Shown piece by piece: positions 16,701-28,917 of a stretch of DNA of 64,000 nucleotides. The stretch is from contig NZ_JACIBU010000001.1 of assembly GCF_014195485.1 (NCBI RefSeq), forward strand, positions 3,224,001 to 3,288,000. The letters run 5' to 3'. The position numbers and the translations under genes are program-made. The stretch comes from Modestobacter versicolor. Its GTDB lineage: Bacteria > Actinomycetota > Actinomycetes > Mycobacteriales > Geodermatophilaceae. Position 1 is the first letter of the stretch. Each line of letters begins with the position of its first letter. The notes below the pieces were generated by a model. The model worked only from the letters and a program-made list of their open reading frames with translations, made no database searches and was not told where the DNA came from.

Positions 16701-17067
16701 CCAGCTCCTCGAGCTGCTCCTCCCAGCCGGGGGCCGCCGCGTGGCCCCGGAGGCGACCGCCGGGCGCGGCCAGCACCGACGGGCGCAGCGAGAGCAGCAC
16801 GGCGACGGCGTGCTCGCAGTCGTCGCCGACCGGGCAGGTGCAGGCGCCGGCCCAGCCGACCCGGCCGCCGTCGGTGCGCACCACGATGGTCCGGTACGGC
16901 TCGGGGCCCTCGCCCTGCACCAGGCCGGTGAGCCGGCGGGCGTCCTCCGCCAGCCGGACGTCGAGCACGCTGCGCGCGACGAGGGGCCGGGCGCGGGCGA
17001 GCACCTCGGGCCCGACGGCGGCGGTCAACGCGGCGTCGGTGACCATCTCCCGCCAGTCCCCGAGCAC
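13786..17067 (-). CDS. SWIM zinc-finger SNF2-family helicase
   Basis: A 1093-aa SNF2 ATPase. The SWIM zinc motif C-x-C-xn-C-x-H is at Cys76, Cys78, Cys84 and His86 ([12 protein letters not shown]). A long middle region (about 100-600) leads to the SNF2 core: [27 protein letters not shown] at about 657, LDEAQ with [23 protein letters not shown], and in the second lobe [28 protein letters not shown] and [10 protein letters not shown]. This is the HepA/RapA-related bacterial SNF2 type, with expected roles in remodelling nucleic-acid-protein complexes. The GTG at 17067 lies 6 bases after TAGCCT (17074-17079, minus strand), implying leaderless expression; an ATG at 17046 is an alternative. Confidence 0.93.
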   Translation of the reverse strand: MLGDWREMVTDAALTAAVGPEVLARARPLVARSVLDVRLAEDARRLTGLVQGEGPEPYRTIVVRTDGGRVGWAGACTCPVGDDCEHAVAVLLSLRPSVLAAPGGRLRGHAAAPGWEEQLEELVSAATGGATSAAVPIGLQFELVEPEPGRGRASIGAPGTRQRLVRLRPVVPGRQGRWVRTGVSWRQLQYDTSRATWDPLHLAAMRALHATHQAARNQYYSYAPVDVYLHEFGPGLWRLLAEAVADGVPLMTADRAPRPVLLAEGDADVAVDLRRDGRSTALHAVLRLGGRAVDPAALSFLGVPPHGVTIDGPDRDEAPDGAPGLVLARLSRPVPPVLAGLVARGEAIGIPAGDVDRFLRDWYPGLRQAVPVISADGSMELPEVVPPRLAVEVRYPGDATVCLSWSVRYGPDRVFALDTAPGPGRDAAAEQQLVEALPGPVGGLPELWTAERRLAATVELTGTEAMDLTTEVLPALHADPDVDVTVVGTPTAYRHTTSAPQISFTARDSRESDWFDLGVSVTMDGQHVPFATLFQALAAGRTRLVLLSGTYFSLQRPEFEQLRLLIEEARALQDVPGDGVKVSRFQAGLWEQLLGLGVVEEQSERWTREVRGLIDAEHAEPPPLPAGLTAELRPYQREGYGWLSFLWDHRLGGVLADDMGLGKTLQTLALLCRAHEAGELDDAPVLVVAPTSVVSTWAREAARFAPGMRVVTVAETERKRGTRLAREVTGAHVVVTSYALFRIDSEAWAGLPWRGLVLDEAQFVKNHQARTYQCARQLRAPVKFALTGTPLENSVMDLWALMSIVAPGLFPDPERFTEFYRVPIERDGDAEKLAVLRRRIRPLMLRRTKELVAAELPPKQEQVLEVVLNPRHEKLYQTHLQRERSKVLGLVEDMSKNRMTIFRSLTLLRQLSLDPALVDPAYADVRSSKADAFLEQLREVVAEGHRVLVFSQFTRFLGSIRDRLTAEGVDWVYLDGRTRDRDARIEEFRTGTAPVFLISLKAGGFGLTLTEADYVFVLDPWWNPASEAQAVDRAHRIGQDKTVIVYRLVAAGTIEEKVMELKARKQALFSRVVGDGALASGALTADDVRGLFS

Positions 17068-17143
17068 CGGCCCAGGCTACGGCGGGGCACCGACAGACCG
17101 GCCCGGGTCGCGTCCAGCGGGGCGTCGGCGCGAAGATCAGCTC

Positions 17144-18778
17144 ATGAGCTCCGATCGCGCCGGCCAGCCCGCCCAGCCCAGCGACCTGGTCGACGTCCCG
17201 CACCTGCTGACCGCGTACTACACGGTGCAGCCGGACCCGGCCGACGTCGCGCAGCAGGTCGTCTTCGGCACCTCCGGGCACCGCGGCTCGTCGCTGGACG
17301 GCGCGTTCAACGAGGCGCACATCCTCGCCACCACCCAGGCGATCTGCGAGTACCGGGCCGGCCAGGGCTACGACGGGCCGCTGTTCATCGGCCGGGACAC
17401 CCACGGGCTGTCCGAGCCGGCCTGGGCCAGCGCGCTGGAGGTGCTCGCCGCCAACGACGTCACGGTGCTGGTCGACTCCCGCGACGGGTACACGCCCACC
17501 CCGGCGGTCAGCCACGCCATCCTCACCGCCAACCGCGGGAAGACCAGCGGGCTGGCCGACGGCATCGTGGTCACCCCGTCGCACAACCCGCCCCGGGACG
17601 GCGGCTTCAAGTACAACCCGCCCTCGGGCGGGCCGGCCGACACCGACGCCACCGGCTGGATCGCCCGCCGTGCCAACGAGCTGCTCGCCGCCGACCTGGA
17701 CGGCGTCCGGCGGGTGCCCTTCACCCGGGCCCGCGCCGCCGCCGGCAGCTACGACTTCCTGGGCAGCTACGTCGACGACCTGCCGAACGTGCTGGACCTG
17801 GCCGCGGTGAAGAGCGCCGGCGTGCACATCGGCGCGGACCCGCTCGGCGGCGCCAGCGTCGCCTACTGGGGCGAGATCGCCGAACGGCACGGGCTGGACC
17901 TCACCGTGGTGAACCCGCTGGTCGACCCCACCTGGCGGTTCATGACGCTGGACTGGGACGGCAAGATCCGGATGGACTGCTCCTCCCCCAGCGCGATGGC
18001 CTCGCTCATCGGCCGCAAGGACGAGTTCGCCATCGCCACCGGCAACGACGCCGACGCCGACCGGCACGGGATCGTCACCCCCGACGGCGGGCTGATGAAC
18101 CCCAACCACTTCCTCGCCGTGGCGATCTCCTACCTGTTCTCCCACCGCGACGGCTGGGACGCCGGCACCGCCGTGGGCAAGACGCTGGTCTCCTCCAGCC
18201 TCATCGACCGGGTGGTCGCCGACCTGGGTCGCCGGCTGGTCGAGGTGCCGGTCGGCTTCAAGTGGTTCGTGCCCGGCCTGCTCGACGGGTCGGTCGGCTT
18301 CGGCGGCGAGGAGTCCGCGGGCGCCTCGTTCCTCCGCCGCGACGGCGGGGTGTGGACGACGGACAAGGACGGCATCCTGCTCGCGCTGCTGGCCAGCGAG
18401 ATCCAGGCGGTCACCGGGTCCTCGCCGTCCCAGCTGCATGCGTCGCTGACGGAACGCTTCGGGTCCTCCGCCTACGCCCGGATCGACGCCGCGGCCACCC
18501 GCGAGCAGAAGGCTGCGCTGGGCAAGCTCTCCCCCGAGGCGGTCACCGCCACCGAGCTGGCCGGCGAGCCGATCACCGCCAAGCTCACCCGGGCGCCGGG
18601 CAACGACGCCGCCATCGGCGGGTTGAAGGTCACCACCGAGAACGCCTGGTTCGCCGCGCGCCCCTCCGGCACCGAGGACGTCTACAAGGTCTACGCCGAG
18701 TCGTTCCTCGGGCCCGAGCACCTGGCCCGGGTGCAGGCCGAGGCGCAGGAGGTGGTCAGCGCTGCCCTGCAGGGGTGA
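17144..18778 (+). CDS. pgm: Phosphoglucomutase (alpha-D-glucose type)
   Basis: Interconverts glucose-1-phosphate and glucose-6-phosphate, linking glycolysis with trehalose, glycogen and cell-wall precursors. The 544-aa product has [17 protein letters not shown] near residue 46, the phosphoserine loop [15 protein letters not shown] with Ser146, the metal loop [10 protein letters not shown] at about 300, [11 protein letters not shown] and the C-terminal phosphate-binding [16 protein letters not shown]. Length and order match the Pgm family. Start ATG 17144. Divergent from the SNF2 gene, with a 76-bp gap. Confidence 0.95.
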   Translation: MSSDRAGQPAQPSDLVDVPHLLTAYYTVQPDPADVAQQVVFGTSGHRGSSLDGAFNEAHILATTQAICEYRAGQGYDGPLFIGRDTHGLSEPAWASALEVLAANDVTVLVDSRDGYTPTPAVSHAILTANRGKTSGLADGIVVTPSHNPPRDGGFKYNPPSGGPADTDATGWIARRANELLAADLDGVRRVPFTRARAAAGSYDFLGSYVDDLPNVLDLAAVKSAGVHIGADPLGGASVAYWGEIAERHGLDLTVVNPLVDPTWRFMTLDWDGKIRMDCSSPSAMASLIGRKDEFAIATGNDADADRHGIVTPDGGLMNPNHFLAVAISYLFSHRDGWDAGTAVGKTLVSSSLIDRVVADLGRRLVEVPVGFKWFVPGLLDGSVGFGGEESAGASFLRRDGGVWTTDKDGILLALLASEIQAVTGSSPSQLHASLTERFGSSAYARIDAAATREQKAALGKLSPEAVTATELAGEPITAKLTRAPGNDAAIGGLKVTTENAWFAARPSGTEDVYKVYAESFLGPEHLARVQAEAQEVVSAALQG

Positions 18779-18832
18779 GCCCGGCGGCCTGTCGGGTGTC
18801 TCCGCCGTCCACCGGTTGGCAGACTCCCGGCC

Positions 18833-19417
18833 GTGACCGAAGGCGGGCAGTGGCAGCAGGGGCAACCCCCGGAGTGGCAGCCGGCGCAGCCGCAGTACGC
18901 GCAGCCGCAGTACGGCCAGCCGCCGTACGGGCAGCCGGGGTACGGCTACGCCCCGGCGTACGCACCGGGCTGGCCGCAGCAGCCGCCGGTGTGGCCGCAC
19001 GGCCCGGGCCGGCCGGGCCTGGCCACCGCCTCGGCGGTGCTCGGCATCGTCACCGGCTCGCTCACCGTGCTGGGCGGGCTGGTCTTCCTCGTCGCCGGCC
19101 TCACCGACGACGGCGACCCGTCGACCTGGCTGCTCTCCCTCGGCGTGCCGGTCGGGGTCGCCCTGCTGGTCGGCGGCATCGGGCTGCTCGGACGGCGGCG
19201 GGCGGCGCTGGTGCTGTGGTCGGCGGTGGCCGCCGCGGTGCTGCTGCTGGCCAGCCTGGTGGCGGGGCTCGCCTGGTACTCCGACGACGAGGACGCCGTC
19301 CAGGCGCTGCTGGGGTTCACGGTCTTCGCCTGGGTGCTGCCGGTCGTCACCGCGTCGCTCGCCGCGCAGCGGGTCGTCCGGGAGTGGGCGGCGAGCGACC
19401 CGGCACCTCGCTGGTGA
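18833..19417 (+). CDS. Small membrane protein with a Q/P/Y-rich N-terminal tail
   Basis: A 194-aa protein. The first 60 residues are a cytoplasmic low-complexity tail built on repeated QPQYGQP-like units (Gln, Pro, Tyr, Gly). Four hydrophobic segments follow: about 65-87, 97-118, 123-146 and 156-176. This arrangement is common in actinobacterial DUF4190-like proteins of unknown function; the tail may mediate protein contacts. Start GTG 18833, 54 bp after pgm. A 14-bp dyad overlaps its stop codon. Confidence 0.7.
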   Translation: MTEGGQWQQGQPPEWQPAQPQYAQPQYGQPPYGQPGYGYAPAYAPGWPQQPPVWPHGPGRPGLATASAVLGIVTGSLTVLGGLVFLVAGLTDDGDPSTWLLSLGVPVGVALLVGGIGLLGRRRAALVLWSAVAAAVLLLASLVAGLAWYSDDEDAVQALLGFTVFAWVLPVVTASLAAQRVVREWAASDPAPRW

Positions 19418-19473
19418 TCATCGGCGTGTGACCGGCTCCGCCGGCGTGGCGGGCAGCCCCACGCCGATGATCA
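19415..19473. terminator. Bidirectional terminator-like dyad between convergent genes
   Basis: TGATCATCGGCGTG (19415-19428) is repeated as the exact reverse complement at 19460-19473, a 14-bp stem with a 31-base loop. The left arm includes the stop codon of the membrane-protein gene. glpK arrives from the other side and ends at 19487. There is no T-run on either strand, so either a GC-type terminator or an operator is possible. Confidence 0.6.
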
Positions 19474-19486
19474 GCGCAGCGTGGGC

Positions 19487-21004
<1,518 letters not shown>

Positions 21005-21029
21005 CGGAGTTCCTCTCGGTTCGGTGCGG

Positions 21030-21767
21030 TCAGAGGGAGACGTGGGAGAACGCGCCGGCCAGCACGGCGCCGATGATCGGTCCGACGATCGGGACCCAGG
21101 CGTAGCCCCAGTTGCTGCCGCCCTTGCCGCGGATGGGCAGGACGGCGTGCGCGATGCGGGGGCCGAGGTCGCGGGCCGGGTTGATGGCGTAGCCGGTGGG
21201 GCCACCGAGGGAGGCGCCGATGCCGACGACGAGCAGCGCGACGGCCAGCGGGCCGATCTCGCTCGGCGTGTCACCGAACCGCAGGATGATGTAGACCAGC
21301 ACGAACGTGCCGATCGCCTCGGTGACCAGGTTGTCGACCGTGCTCTTGATGGCCGGGCCGGTGGAGAAGGTGCCCAGCTGCGTGCCGGCCGCCTCGGGGT
21401 CGTTGTAGTGCGCGCGGTAGGCGGCCCAGGCGAGCACGGCGCCCAGGAAGGCGCCGACCAGCTCGCCAGCGAAGTAGACCAGCGTGCTGCCGAGGGTGAC
21501 GTCGACGCCCGGTGCGTACTCGTCGGCCCCGCTCACCAGCAGGCCGACGGTGACCGCCGGGTTCAGGTGGGCCCCGGACGACGCGGCGGCGTACACGCCG
21601 GCGAAGACCGCCAGCCCCCAGCCGAAGATGATGACGATCCAACCGCCACCGTTGCCGAAGTTCTTCGGCAGCGCGACGTTCGCGACGACCCCGACCCCCA
21701 GCAGGATCAGGATGCCGGTGCCGGTCACTTCGCTGAAGAAGACGGTCCAGAGACTCGTCGTGTCCAC
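21030..21767 (-). CDS. glpF: Glycerol facilitator / aquaglyceroporin GlpF
   Basis: A 245-aa MIP channel with six membrane segments and two NPA half-helix motifs: [11 protein letters not shown] and [13 protein letters not shown]. The Asp after the second NPAR is the mark of glycerol facilitators rather than water-only channels. The frame extends upstream, but the GTG at 21767 has AGGAG 8 bases before it and gives the normal short N-terminus ([16 protein letters not shown]). Promoter and candidate operator lie at 21819-21872. glpK follows in the same direction. Confidence 0.95.
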   Translation of the reverse strand: MDTTSLWTVFFSEVTGTGILILLGVGVVANVALPKNFGNGGGWIVIIFGWGLAVFAGVYAAASSGAHLNPAVTVGLLVSGADEYAPGVDVTLGSTLVYFAGELVGAFLGAVLAWAAYRAHYNDPEAAGTQLGTFSTGPAIKSTVDNLVTEAIGTFVLVYIILRFGDTPSEIGPLAVALLVVGIGASLGGPTGYAINPARDLGPRIAHAVLPIRGKGGSNWGYAWVPIVGPIIGAVLAGAFSHVSL

Positions 21768-21818
21768 GTGTGGTGCTCCTCCGGGAGGGGCCCGCTGCTC
21801 TGCGGGCCGTTCGTGCGG

Positions 21819-21848
21819 ACCGTAGGAGCCCCGGTGTGACCCGGACAA
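21819..21848 (-). promoter_or_regulatory. Putative glpF-glpK promoter
   Basis: On the minus strand TTGTCC (21843-21848) and TACGGT (21819-21824) are separated by 18 bp, a fair match to the housekeeping sigma promoter. The candidate operator at 21857-21872 lies 8 bp upstream of the -35. Confidence 0.5.
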
Positions 21849-21856
21849 CACACGCG

Positions 21857-21872
21857 GTGCGACATGGTCGGA
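21857..21872. promoter_or_regulatory. Candidate glycerol operator, copy at glpF
   Basis: GTGCGACATGGTCGGA. The core TGCGAC-ATG-GTCGGA is an imperfect inverted repeat (half-sites TGCGAC and TCCGAC). The same 16 bases occur at 24150-24165 between the IclR-type regulator and glpD, and each copy faces a glycerol promoter region. Binding by that regulator is inference. Confidence 0.6.
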
Positions 21873-21879
21873 CTCGGGG

Positions 21880-23374
<1,495 letters not shown>

Positions 23375-23382
<8 letters not shown>

Positions 23383-24121
23383 CGCCGTGCCCCAGCTCCC
23401 GGGAGACGGCGTGCGCCGCGTCGGTGACCATCGCCAGCACCAGGCTGCGGGGCACCCCCTTGGGGTCCAGCAGGGCGCTCTGCGGGCCGCTGATGCCCAG
23501 GGCGGCGACCACCAGCCCGCCGGCGCCGCGCACCGGGGCGGCGATGCCGGCCATCCCCGGCTCGACCTCGCCACGGGCGGTCGCCCAGCCGCGGGCGCGC
23601 ACCTCGGCCAGCTCGGCGGCGGCCAGCGTCGGGCGGTGCCCGGAGCGGTGCCCGGTGTGCGGGTGGCTGTGCGCGAACAGCACCTTGCCCAGCGCGCTGG
23701 CCGGGCTCAGCGCGGTGCCGACGTCCAGCGTCTGCGCCGAGTCGTCGGGCCGGAAGACGTGGTGGACGACGACGACCTCCTCGCCGGTGAGGGTGGCCAG
23801 CCGCACCGCGTGGCCGCTGCGGGCGGCCAGCGCGTCGGCCCAGTTCGAGGCGCGCGCCCGCAGCTCGTTGACGTCGAGGTGGGAGCCCAGCCGGAGCAGC
23901 CCGGAGCCGAGCGCGTAGCGGCCGGTGGCCCGGTCCTGCTCCACGAACCCGACCAGCAGGAGGGTGCGCAGCAGGCTGTGCGTCGTGGTCTTGGCCAGCC
24001 CGACGGCCTCGGCGATGTCGGTGACGCCGAGGGTCCCGCCGGAGCCGGCGACCACCTGGAGGATGGCCGCCGCCCGCTCGATGGACTGCACGCTGCCCGG
24101 CACGGCGCGACCGTAGGCCAT
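23375..24121 (-). CDS. IclR-family regulator of glycerol genes
   Basis: A 248-aa IclR protein. The N-terminal winged HTH reads SVQSIERAAAILQVVAGSGG, then VTDIAEAVGLAKTTTHSLLRTLLLVGFVEQD. The effector domain includes GHAVRLATLTGEEVVVVHH, SPASALGKVLFAH, and a terminal GLVVAALGISGP. Its position between glpK and divergent glpD matches the GylR/GlpR regulators of Streptomyces. The HPHTGHRSGHRP insertion in the effector domain is His-rich and unusual. Start ATG 24121. The 24150-24165 operator copy lies 29 bp upstream, consistent with autoregulation and control of glpD. Confidence 0.88.
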
Positions 24122-24149
24122 CCGCGGGCCCAGCGGAGATCCCCCGGCT

Positions 24150-24165
24150 GTGCGACATGGTCGGA
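24150..24165. promoter_or_regulatory. Candidate glycerol operator, copy at iclR/glpD
   Basis: The same GTGCGACATGGTCGGA as in front of glpF, in the 135-bp gap between the divergent IclR-type gene and glpD. It is 34 bp upstream of TACCGT (24199-24204), a possible glpD -10; the matching -35 is weak. Confidence 0.6.
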
Positions 24166-24256
24166 CGGCGCACCTCGTCGGGGACCCCGCACCCGACCTA
24201 CCGTGGAGTCCAGAGGCCACATCGAGGTGCGCCGGCCCGGCGCGAGGAGTCCACCC

Positions 24257-25987
24257 ATGACCGCAGTACGCCCGCTCGGACCCGCGCAGCGCGCCCAGGC
24301 CTGGGCAGACCTGGCCGCCGGTGAGTACGAGGTCCTCGTCGTCGGCGGTGGGGTCACCGGTGCCGGCGTCGCCCTCGACGCGGCGACCCGCGGCCTGAAG
24401 ACCGCGCTGGTCGAGGCGCGCGACTTCGCCAGCGGCACCTCCTCCCGCTCCTCCAAGCTCTTCCACGGCGGGCTGCGGTACCTCGAGCAGTTCGACTTCG
24501 GGCTGGTCCGCGAGGCGCTGCACGAGCGCGACCTCTCGGTGAACCGGATCGCGCCGCACCTGGTCAAGCCGGTGCCGTTCCTCTACCCGCTGACCCACCA
24601 CGTCTGGGAGCGGCCCTACGTCACCGCCGGGCTGGCGCTCTACGACGGCCTCGCCCGGCTGGGCGCGCTGTCCGAGCCGATGCCCGGGCAGAAGCACCTC
24701 ACCCGCACCGGCGCCCGGCGGCTGTTCCCTGCGCTGAGGCCCGACGCGCTGGTCGGCGCCGTCCGCTACTACGACGCCCAGGCCGACGACGCCCGGCACA
24801 CGCTCACCGTGGCGCTCACCGCCGCCGCCTACGGCGCGACCGTGCTCAACTCCGCCGAGGTCGTCTCCTTCACCCACGCCGGCGGCCGCGTGGTCGGCGC
24901 CCGGGTGCGCGACGTGGAGACCGGGCAGGAGGTCGACGTCCGCAGCGAGGTGGTGGTCAACGCGACCGGCGTCTGGACCGACGACGTGCAGACCCTGGTC
25001 GGCGGCCGCGGCCGGTTCCACGTGCGGGCCAGCAAGGGCGTGCACATCGTCGTCCCGCGCGACCGGATCAACGGCGAGACCGGCCTGATCCTGCGCACCG
25101 AGAAGTCGGTGCTCTTCGTCATCCCGTGGGGCAGCCACTGGATCGTCGGCACCACCGACACCGACTGGGCGTTGGACAAGGCGCACCCGGCGGCCAGCAA
25201 GGCCGACATCGACTACATCCTCGAGCACGTCAACCGGGTGCTCTCGGTGCCGCTGACCCACGACGACATCACCGGCGTCTACGCCGGGCTGCGCCCGCTG
25301 CTCTCCGGCGAGGAGGAGTCGACCAGCCAGCTGTCCCGGGAGCACGCCGTCGCCCGGCCGATGCCCGGCGTGATCGCGGTGGCCGGCGGCAAGTACACGA
25401 CCTACCGGCCGATGGCCGCCGACGCGGTGGACGCCGTGGCCGAGGACGTCACCCGGACCGTGCCGCCCAGCGTCACCGAGAACATCCCGCTGGTCGGCGC
25501 CGAGGGCTACGCGGCGATGGTCAACTCCCTCGACGGGCTCTCCGAGCGCTGGGGCATCCCGCGGTTCCGCGCCGAGCACCTGCTCAACCGGTTCGGCTCG
25601 CAGACCCCCGAGGTGCTCGCGCTCGCCGCCGATGACCCGGCGCTGCTCCAGCCGGTGCCCGGCGCCGAGGAGTACCTGATGGTGGAGATGGTCTGGTCGG
25701 CCACCAACGAGGGCGCCCTGCACCTGGACGACCTGCTCGCCCGGCGCACCCGGATCTCCATCGAGACCGCGCACCGCGGCGTCGACTCCGCCGAGGCCGT
25801 CGCCCGGGTGGTCGCGCCGGTGCTGGGCTGGGACGCCGAGCGCACCGCCAGCGAGGTCGACAGCTACCGCGCCCGGGTGGAGGCGGAGCGGCGGTCGCAG
25901 GAGGCCGCCGACGACCAGGAGGCCGACGCCGCCCGGGTCGCCGCCCCCGACACGCGCGCGGTCGCCGTGGGGCGCGCCCTGCAGTAG
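24257..25987 (+). CDS. glpD: Glycerol-3-phosphate dehydrogenase GlpD (FAD-dependent)
   Basis: Oxidises glycerol-3-phosphate to dihydroxyacetone phosphate at the membrane and passes electrons to quinone. The 576-aa flavoprotein has the dinucleotide fold VLVVGGGVTGAGVALDAATRG, then VEARDFASGTSSRSSKLFHGGLRYLE, SKGVHIVVPR, the WGSHWIVGTTDTDW segment, and VAGGKYTTYR before the C-terminal cap. ATG 24257 has GAGGAG 7 bases upstream. Divergent from the IclR-type regulator. Confidence 0.96.
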   Translation: MTAVRPLGPAQRAQAWADLAAGEYEVLVVGGGVTGAGVALDAATRGLKTALVEARDFASGTSSRSSKLFHGGLRYLEQFDFGLVREALHERDLSVNRIAPHLVKPVPFLYPLTHHVWERPYVTAGLALYDGLARLGALSEPMPGQKHLTRTGARRLFPALRPDALVGAVRYYDAQADDARHTLTVALTAAAYGATVLNSAEVVSFTHAGGRVVGARVRDVETGQEVDVRSEVVVNATGVWTDDVQTLVGGRGRFHVRASKGVHIVVPRDRINGETGLILRTEKSVLFVIPWGSHWIVGTTDTDWALDKAHPAASKADIDYILEHVNRVLSVPLTHDDITGVYAGLRPLLSGEEESTSQLSREHAVARPMPGVIAVAGGKYTTYRPMAADAVDAVAEDVTRTVPPSVTENIPLVGAEGYAAMVNSLDGLSERWGIPRFRAEHLLNRFGSQTPEVLALAADDPALLQPVPGAEEYLMVEMVWSATNEGALHLDDLLARRTRISIETAHRGVDSAEAVARVVAPVLGWDAERTASEVDSYRARVEAERRSQEAADDQEADAARVAAPDTRAVAVGRALQ

Positions 25988-25994
25988 CGGTCCC

Positions 25995-26027
25995 GATGCA
26001 GGGCTGCATCCAATACAGTCCTGCATC
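25995..26027 (+). promoter_or_regulatory. TetR operator and promoter
   Basis: GATGCAG-GG-CTGCATC (25995-26010) is a perfect 7-2-7 inverted repeat, and a third half-site CTGCATC ends at 26027, directly before the GTG start of the TetR gene. TACAGT (26014-26019) between them can serve as -10 for a leaderless transcript. The layout fits autorepression by the TetR protein. Confidence 0.65.
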
Positions 26028-26651
26028 GTGACCGACGTCGACCTCGAGCGGCCGAAACGGCGGCGCGAGGTCACGGTCGAGCGGCTGCTGGACGCCGCGC
26101 TGGAGACCTTCGCCGAGCAGGGCTTCGCCGCGGCGAGCATCGAGGACGTCTGCAGCCGCGGGGGCTTCACCCGCGGCGCGTTCTACTCCAGCTTCGCCAG
26201 CAAGGACCAGCTGTTCGCCGCCCTCTACACCCGCGAGGCCGGCCGCGACCTGGCCCGGGTCGAGGAGCTGGTGGCCGGTCTCGCCGCCGAGCCCGACCCG
26301 CTGGCCTTCGTCGTCGAGCGGTGCATCGCGCTGTTCCGGCACGACCGCGCCTGGTCGATCGTCGCTGCGGAGTACGCCCTGCACGCCGCCCGGCACCCGG
26401 CCGCCGCCGAGCTGCTGCGCCGGCACCAGAGCGGGTTCCAGGCCCACCTGGTCACGTTGATCGAGCGTGCCGTCGCCGACACCGGGCTGCAGCTGGCGGT
26501 CACGCCGGCCCAGCTGGCGCGTGCCCTGTGCGCCCAGCACGACGGGGTCACCCTGCGCGGGCTGACCGACCCCGCGCACGCCGACGACCTCGAGCGCTCG
26601 GCCCTCCGCCTGCTGCTCAACGGTGCGGTCGCCGGCCGCGCCGCCGACTGA
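26028..26651 (+). CDS. TetR family repressor
   Basis: A 207-aa regulator with an N-terminal TetR HTH (residues about 15-62): VERLLDAALETFAEQGFAAASIEDVCSRGGFTRGAFYSSFASKDQLFAALY. The C-terminal ligand domain has no recognisable subtype. It is followed 19 bp later by an MMPL transporter, the usual repressor-exporter pair, and its own start is flanked by inverted GATGCAG repeats. GTG 26028 is the only start consistent with the HTH and the adjacent -10. Confidence 0.92.
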   Translation: MTDVDLERPKRRREVTVERLLDAALETFAEQGFAAASIEDVCSRGGFTRGAFYSSFASKDQLFAALYTREAGRDLARVEELVAGLAAEPDPLAFVVERCIALFRHDRAWSIVAAEYALHAARHPAAAELLRRHQSGFQAHLVTLIERAVADTGLQLAVTPAQLARALCAQHDGVTLRGLTDPAHADDLERSALRLLLNGAVAGRAAD

Positions 26652-26670
26652 CGCCTCCTGGAGCACCCCG

Positions 26671-28881
26671 ATGTCGACCCTGCTCCACCGGATGGGCCGC
26701 GCCGCCTACCGCCACCGGGTGGCCGTCTCGGCGGCGTGGGTCGCGGTGCTGGCGCTCGTCGTCGTGCTCTTCGTGACCGTCGGCGGCGAGTTCGACGACG
26801 AGTTCACCATCCCGGGGTCGGAGTCCCAGGCGGCGCTCGACCAGCTGCGCGAGGCCTCCCCGGCCGCCGCCGGGGCCGGCGCCGACCTGGTGTTCATCGC
26901 GCCCGACGGCTCCGCGGTCACCGAGCCGCAGTACGCCGCGGCGATCGGGGACGTCGTCGCGGCGGCGGGCCGGGTCGACCAGGTCGCCGCCGTGCAGGAC
27001 CCGTTCACCACCCAGCAGGTCAGTCCCGACGGCCGGGCCGCGCTGGCCACCGTGCAGTACGGCGTGCCGGCCGAGCAGCTGGACGCCGACGCCCTGGAGA
27101 CCCTGCAGGCCGCCACCACCGCGGCCGCGGACGCCGGGCTGCGGGTCGAGGTGGGCGGCGGCGCGTTCGCCACCGGCGCGGTCACCGTGGGCCCGACCGA
27201 GCTCGTCGGCGTCGTCGTCGCGGTGCTGGTGCTCGTGCTGACCTTCGGCTCGCTGCTGGCCGCCGGGATGAACCTGCTGGTGGCGCTGGTCGGCGTGGCC
27301 ATCGGGCTGGTCGGGCTGCTCGCGCTCTCCGGGGCGATCACGCTGTCCTCGACCGCGCCCACGCTGGCGCTGATGATCGGCCTGGCCGTCGGCATCGACT
27401 ACACGCTGTTCATCCTGTCCCGGCACCGCTCCCAGCTGGCCGCCGGCATGGCGCCGGAGGAGTCGGCCGGCCGGGCCACCGGCACCGCCGGGTCCGCCGT
27501 GGTCTTCGCCGGGCTCACCGTGGTGATCGCGCTGTCCGGCCTCTCCGTCGTCGGCATCCCGTTCCTGACCGTGATGGGCCTCGGTGCCGCCGGCACCGTG
27601 CTGGTCGCCGTGCTCGTCGCGCTCACCCTGGTGCCGGCGCTGATGGGCTTCGCCGGTGCCCGGCTGGTGCCCGCCCCGGGCTCGCGCGCCGCCCGCCGCG
27701 AGCAGGCGCTGGCCGAGCACGCCGGGGCACCGGCCCGAACCGGCGGCGCCCGCTGGGCCGCGCTGGTGACCCGCCGCCCGGCGCTCACCGTCGCCCTCAC
27801 CCTCGTGGCGCTGCTCGTGGTGTCGATCCCGGCGCTGCAGCTGCGGCTGGCACTGCCCGACGCCGGCACCGCCGCCGAGGACAGCACCGAGCGGCAGGCC
27901 TACGACGCGGTCAGCGAGTTCTTCGGCCCCGGCGTCAACGGGCCACTCGTGGTCCTCGTCGACGGGCTCGACCCGGCCACCGCCGAGCAGACCGCCGGCG
28001 CGGTCGCCGCCGCGATCGGCGAGGTGGACGACGTCGTCTACGCGGTGCCCCAGCTGCTGGCCGACGGCAGCTCGGCGATCGTGCAGGTGGTGCCGGAGAG
28101 CGGCCCGCAGGACGAGGCCACCAGCACCCTCGTCGGCGACCTCCGCGACCTCGCGCCCGACCTCGAGCGGCAGACCGGCGTCGCGGAGATCGCGGTGACC
28201 GGGCAGACCGCGGTGGCCATCGACGTCTCCGACCGGCTGGCCGGCGCGTTGCTGCCGTTCGCGCTGGTCGTCGTGGGGCTCGCGCTGGTCCTGCTGCTGC
28301 TGGTGTTCCGCTCGGTCCTGGTGCCGGTGAAGGCCGCGCTGGGCTTCCTGCTGTCGGTCGGGGCCAGCTTCGGCGCCGTCGTCGCGGTGTTCCAGTGGGG
28401 CTGGCTGATGGACGTCCTCGGCGTGCCGGCCACCGGCCCGGTCATCAGCTTCATGCCGATCCTGCTGATGGCGGTGCTGTTCGGCCTGGCGATGGACTAC
28501 GAGGTCTTCCTGGTCTCCCGGATGCGCGAGGAGCACGTGCACGGCGGCGCCCCGCGGGCCTCGGTGGTCGCCGGCATGCGGCACGCCTCGCGGGTGGTCG
28601 TCGCCGCGGCGCTGATCATGTTCGCGGTCTTCGCCAGCTTCGTGCACATCGAGGACGTCACGGTGAAGGCGATCGCGTTCGGGCTGGCGGTCGGCGTCCT
28701 GGTCGACGCCTTCGTCGTCCGGATGACCCTGGTGCCCGCGGTGCTCGCGCTGCTCGGCCGGTCGGCGTGGTGGCTGCCGCGGTGGCTGGACCGGCTGCTG
28801 CCCGACCTGGACGTCGAGGGCGCGAAGCTCACCCCGCCGGCGCCCGCCGGGCGGACGCTGGAGGCGGCCGGGCAGAGCTGA
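26671..28881 (+). CDS. MMPL/RND family membrane transporter
   Basis: A 736-aa exporter with two repeats of six membrane segments, each preceded by an extracytoplasmic loop. The first TM is at about 17-37. The conserved Asp-Tyr pairs of MmpL proteins are present in both halves: GLAVGIDYTLFILSRHR and GLAMDYEVFLVSRMREEH. It is shorter than mycobacterial MmpL3 and lacks a long C-terminal tail, matching YdfJ-type actinobacterial members thought to export lipids or drugs. ATG 26671 has GGAG 7 bases upstream. Likely controlled by the TetR gene 19 bp upstream. Confidence 0.92.
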   Translation: MSTLLHRMGRAAYRHRVAVSAAWVAVLALVVVLFVTVGGEFDDEFTIPGSESQAALDQLREASPAAAGAGADLVFIAPDGSAVTEPQYAAAIGDVVAAAGRVDQVAAVQDPFTTQQVSPDGRAALATVQYGVPAEQLDADALETLQAATTAAADAGLRVEVGGGAFATGAVTVGPTELVGVVVAVLVLVLTFGSLLAAGMNLLVALVGVAIGLVGLLALSGAITLSSTAPTLALMIGLAVGIDYTLFILSRHRSQLAAGMAPEESAGRATGTAGSAVVFAGLTVVIALSGLSVVGIPFLTVMGLGAAGTVLVAVLVALTLVPALMGFAGARLVPAPGSRAARREQALAEHAGAPARTGGARWAALVTRRPALTVALTLVALLVVSIPALQLRLALPDAGTAAEDSTERQAYDAVSEFFGPGVNGPLVVLVDGLDPATAEQTAGAVAAAIGEVDDVVYAVPQLLADGSSAIVQVVPESGPQDEATSTLVGDLRDLAPDLERQTGVAEIAVTGQTAVAIDVSDRLAGALLPFALVVVGLALVLLLLVFRSVLVPVKAALGFLLSVGASFGAVVAVFQWGWLMDVLGVPATGPVISFMPILLMAVLFGLAMDYEVFLVSRMREEHVHGGAPRASVVAGMRHASRVVVAAALIMFAVFASFVHIEDVTVKAIAFGLAVGVLVDAFVVRMTLVPAVLALLGRSAWWLPRWLDRLLPDLDVEGAKLTPPAPAGRTLEAAGQS

Positions 28882-28885
28882 GCGC

Positions 28886-28899
28886 GTTCCACGTGGAAC
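28886..28899. promoter_or_regulatory. parS-like ParB site (perfect 14-bp core)
   Basis: GTTCCACGTGGAAC in the 36-bp gap between the MMPL gene and the HMG-CoA lyase gene. It has the same core as the sites at 7499 and 39521. Confidence 0.6.
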
Positions 28900-28917
28900 C
28901 AGGGGGATGATGCGGGC

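Noticed and set aside
13963-19431. Very long open frames antisense to or out of phase with known genes (for example 13963-19431 plus, 14129-19000 minus, 3172-6213 minus)
   Set aside because: They are shadows of GC-rich codon usage: Arg/Gly/Pro/Ala-only sequences without domains, while the real frames contain complete enzymes.
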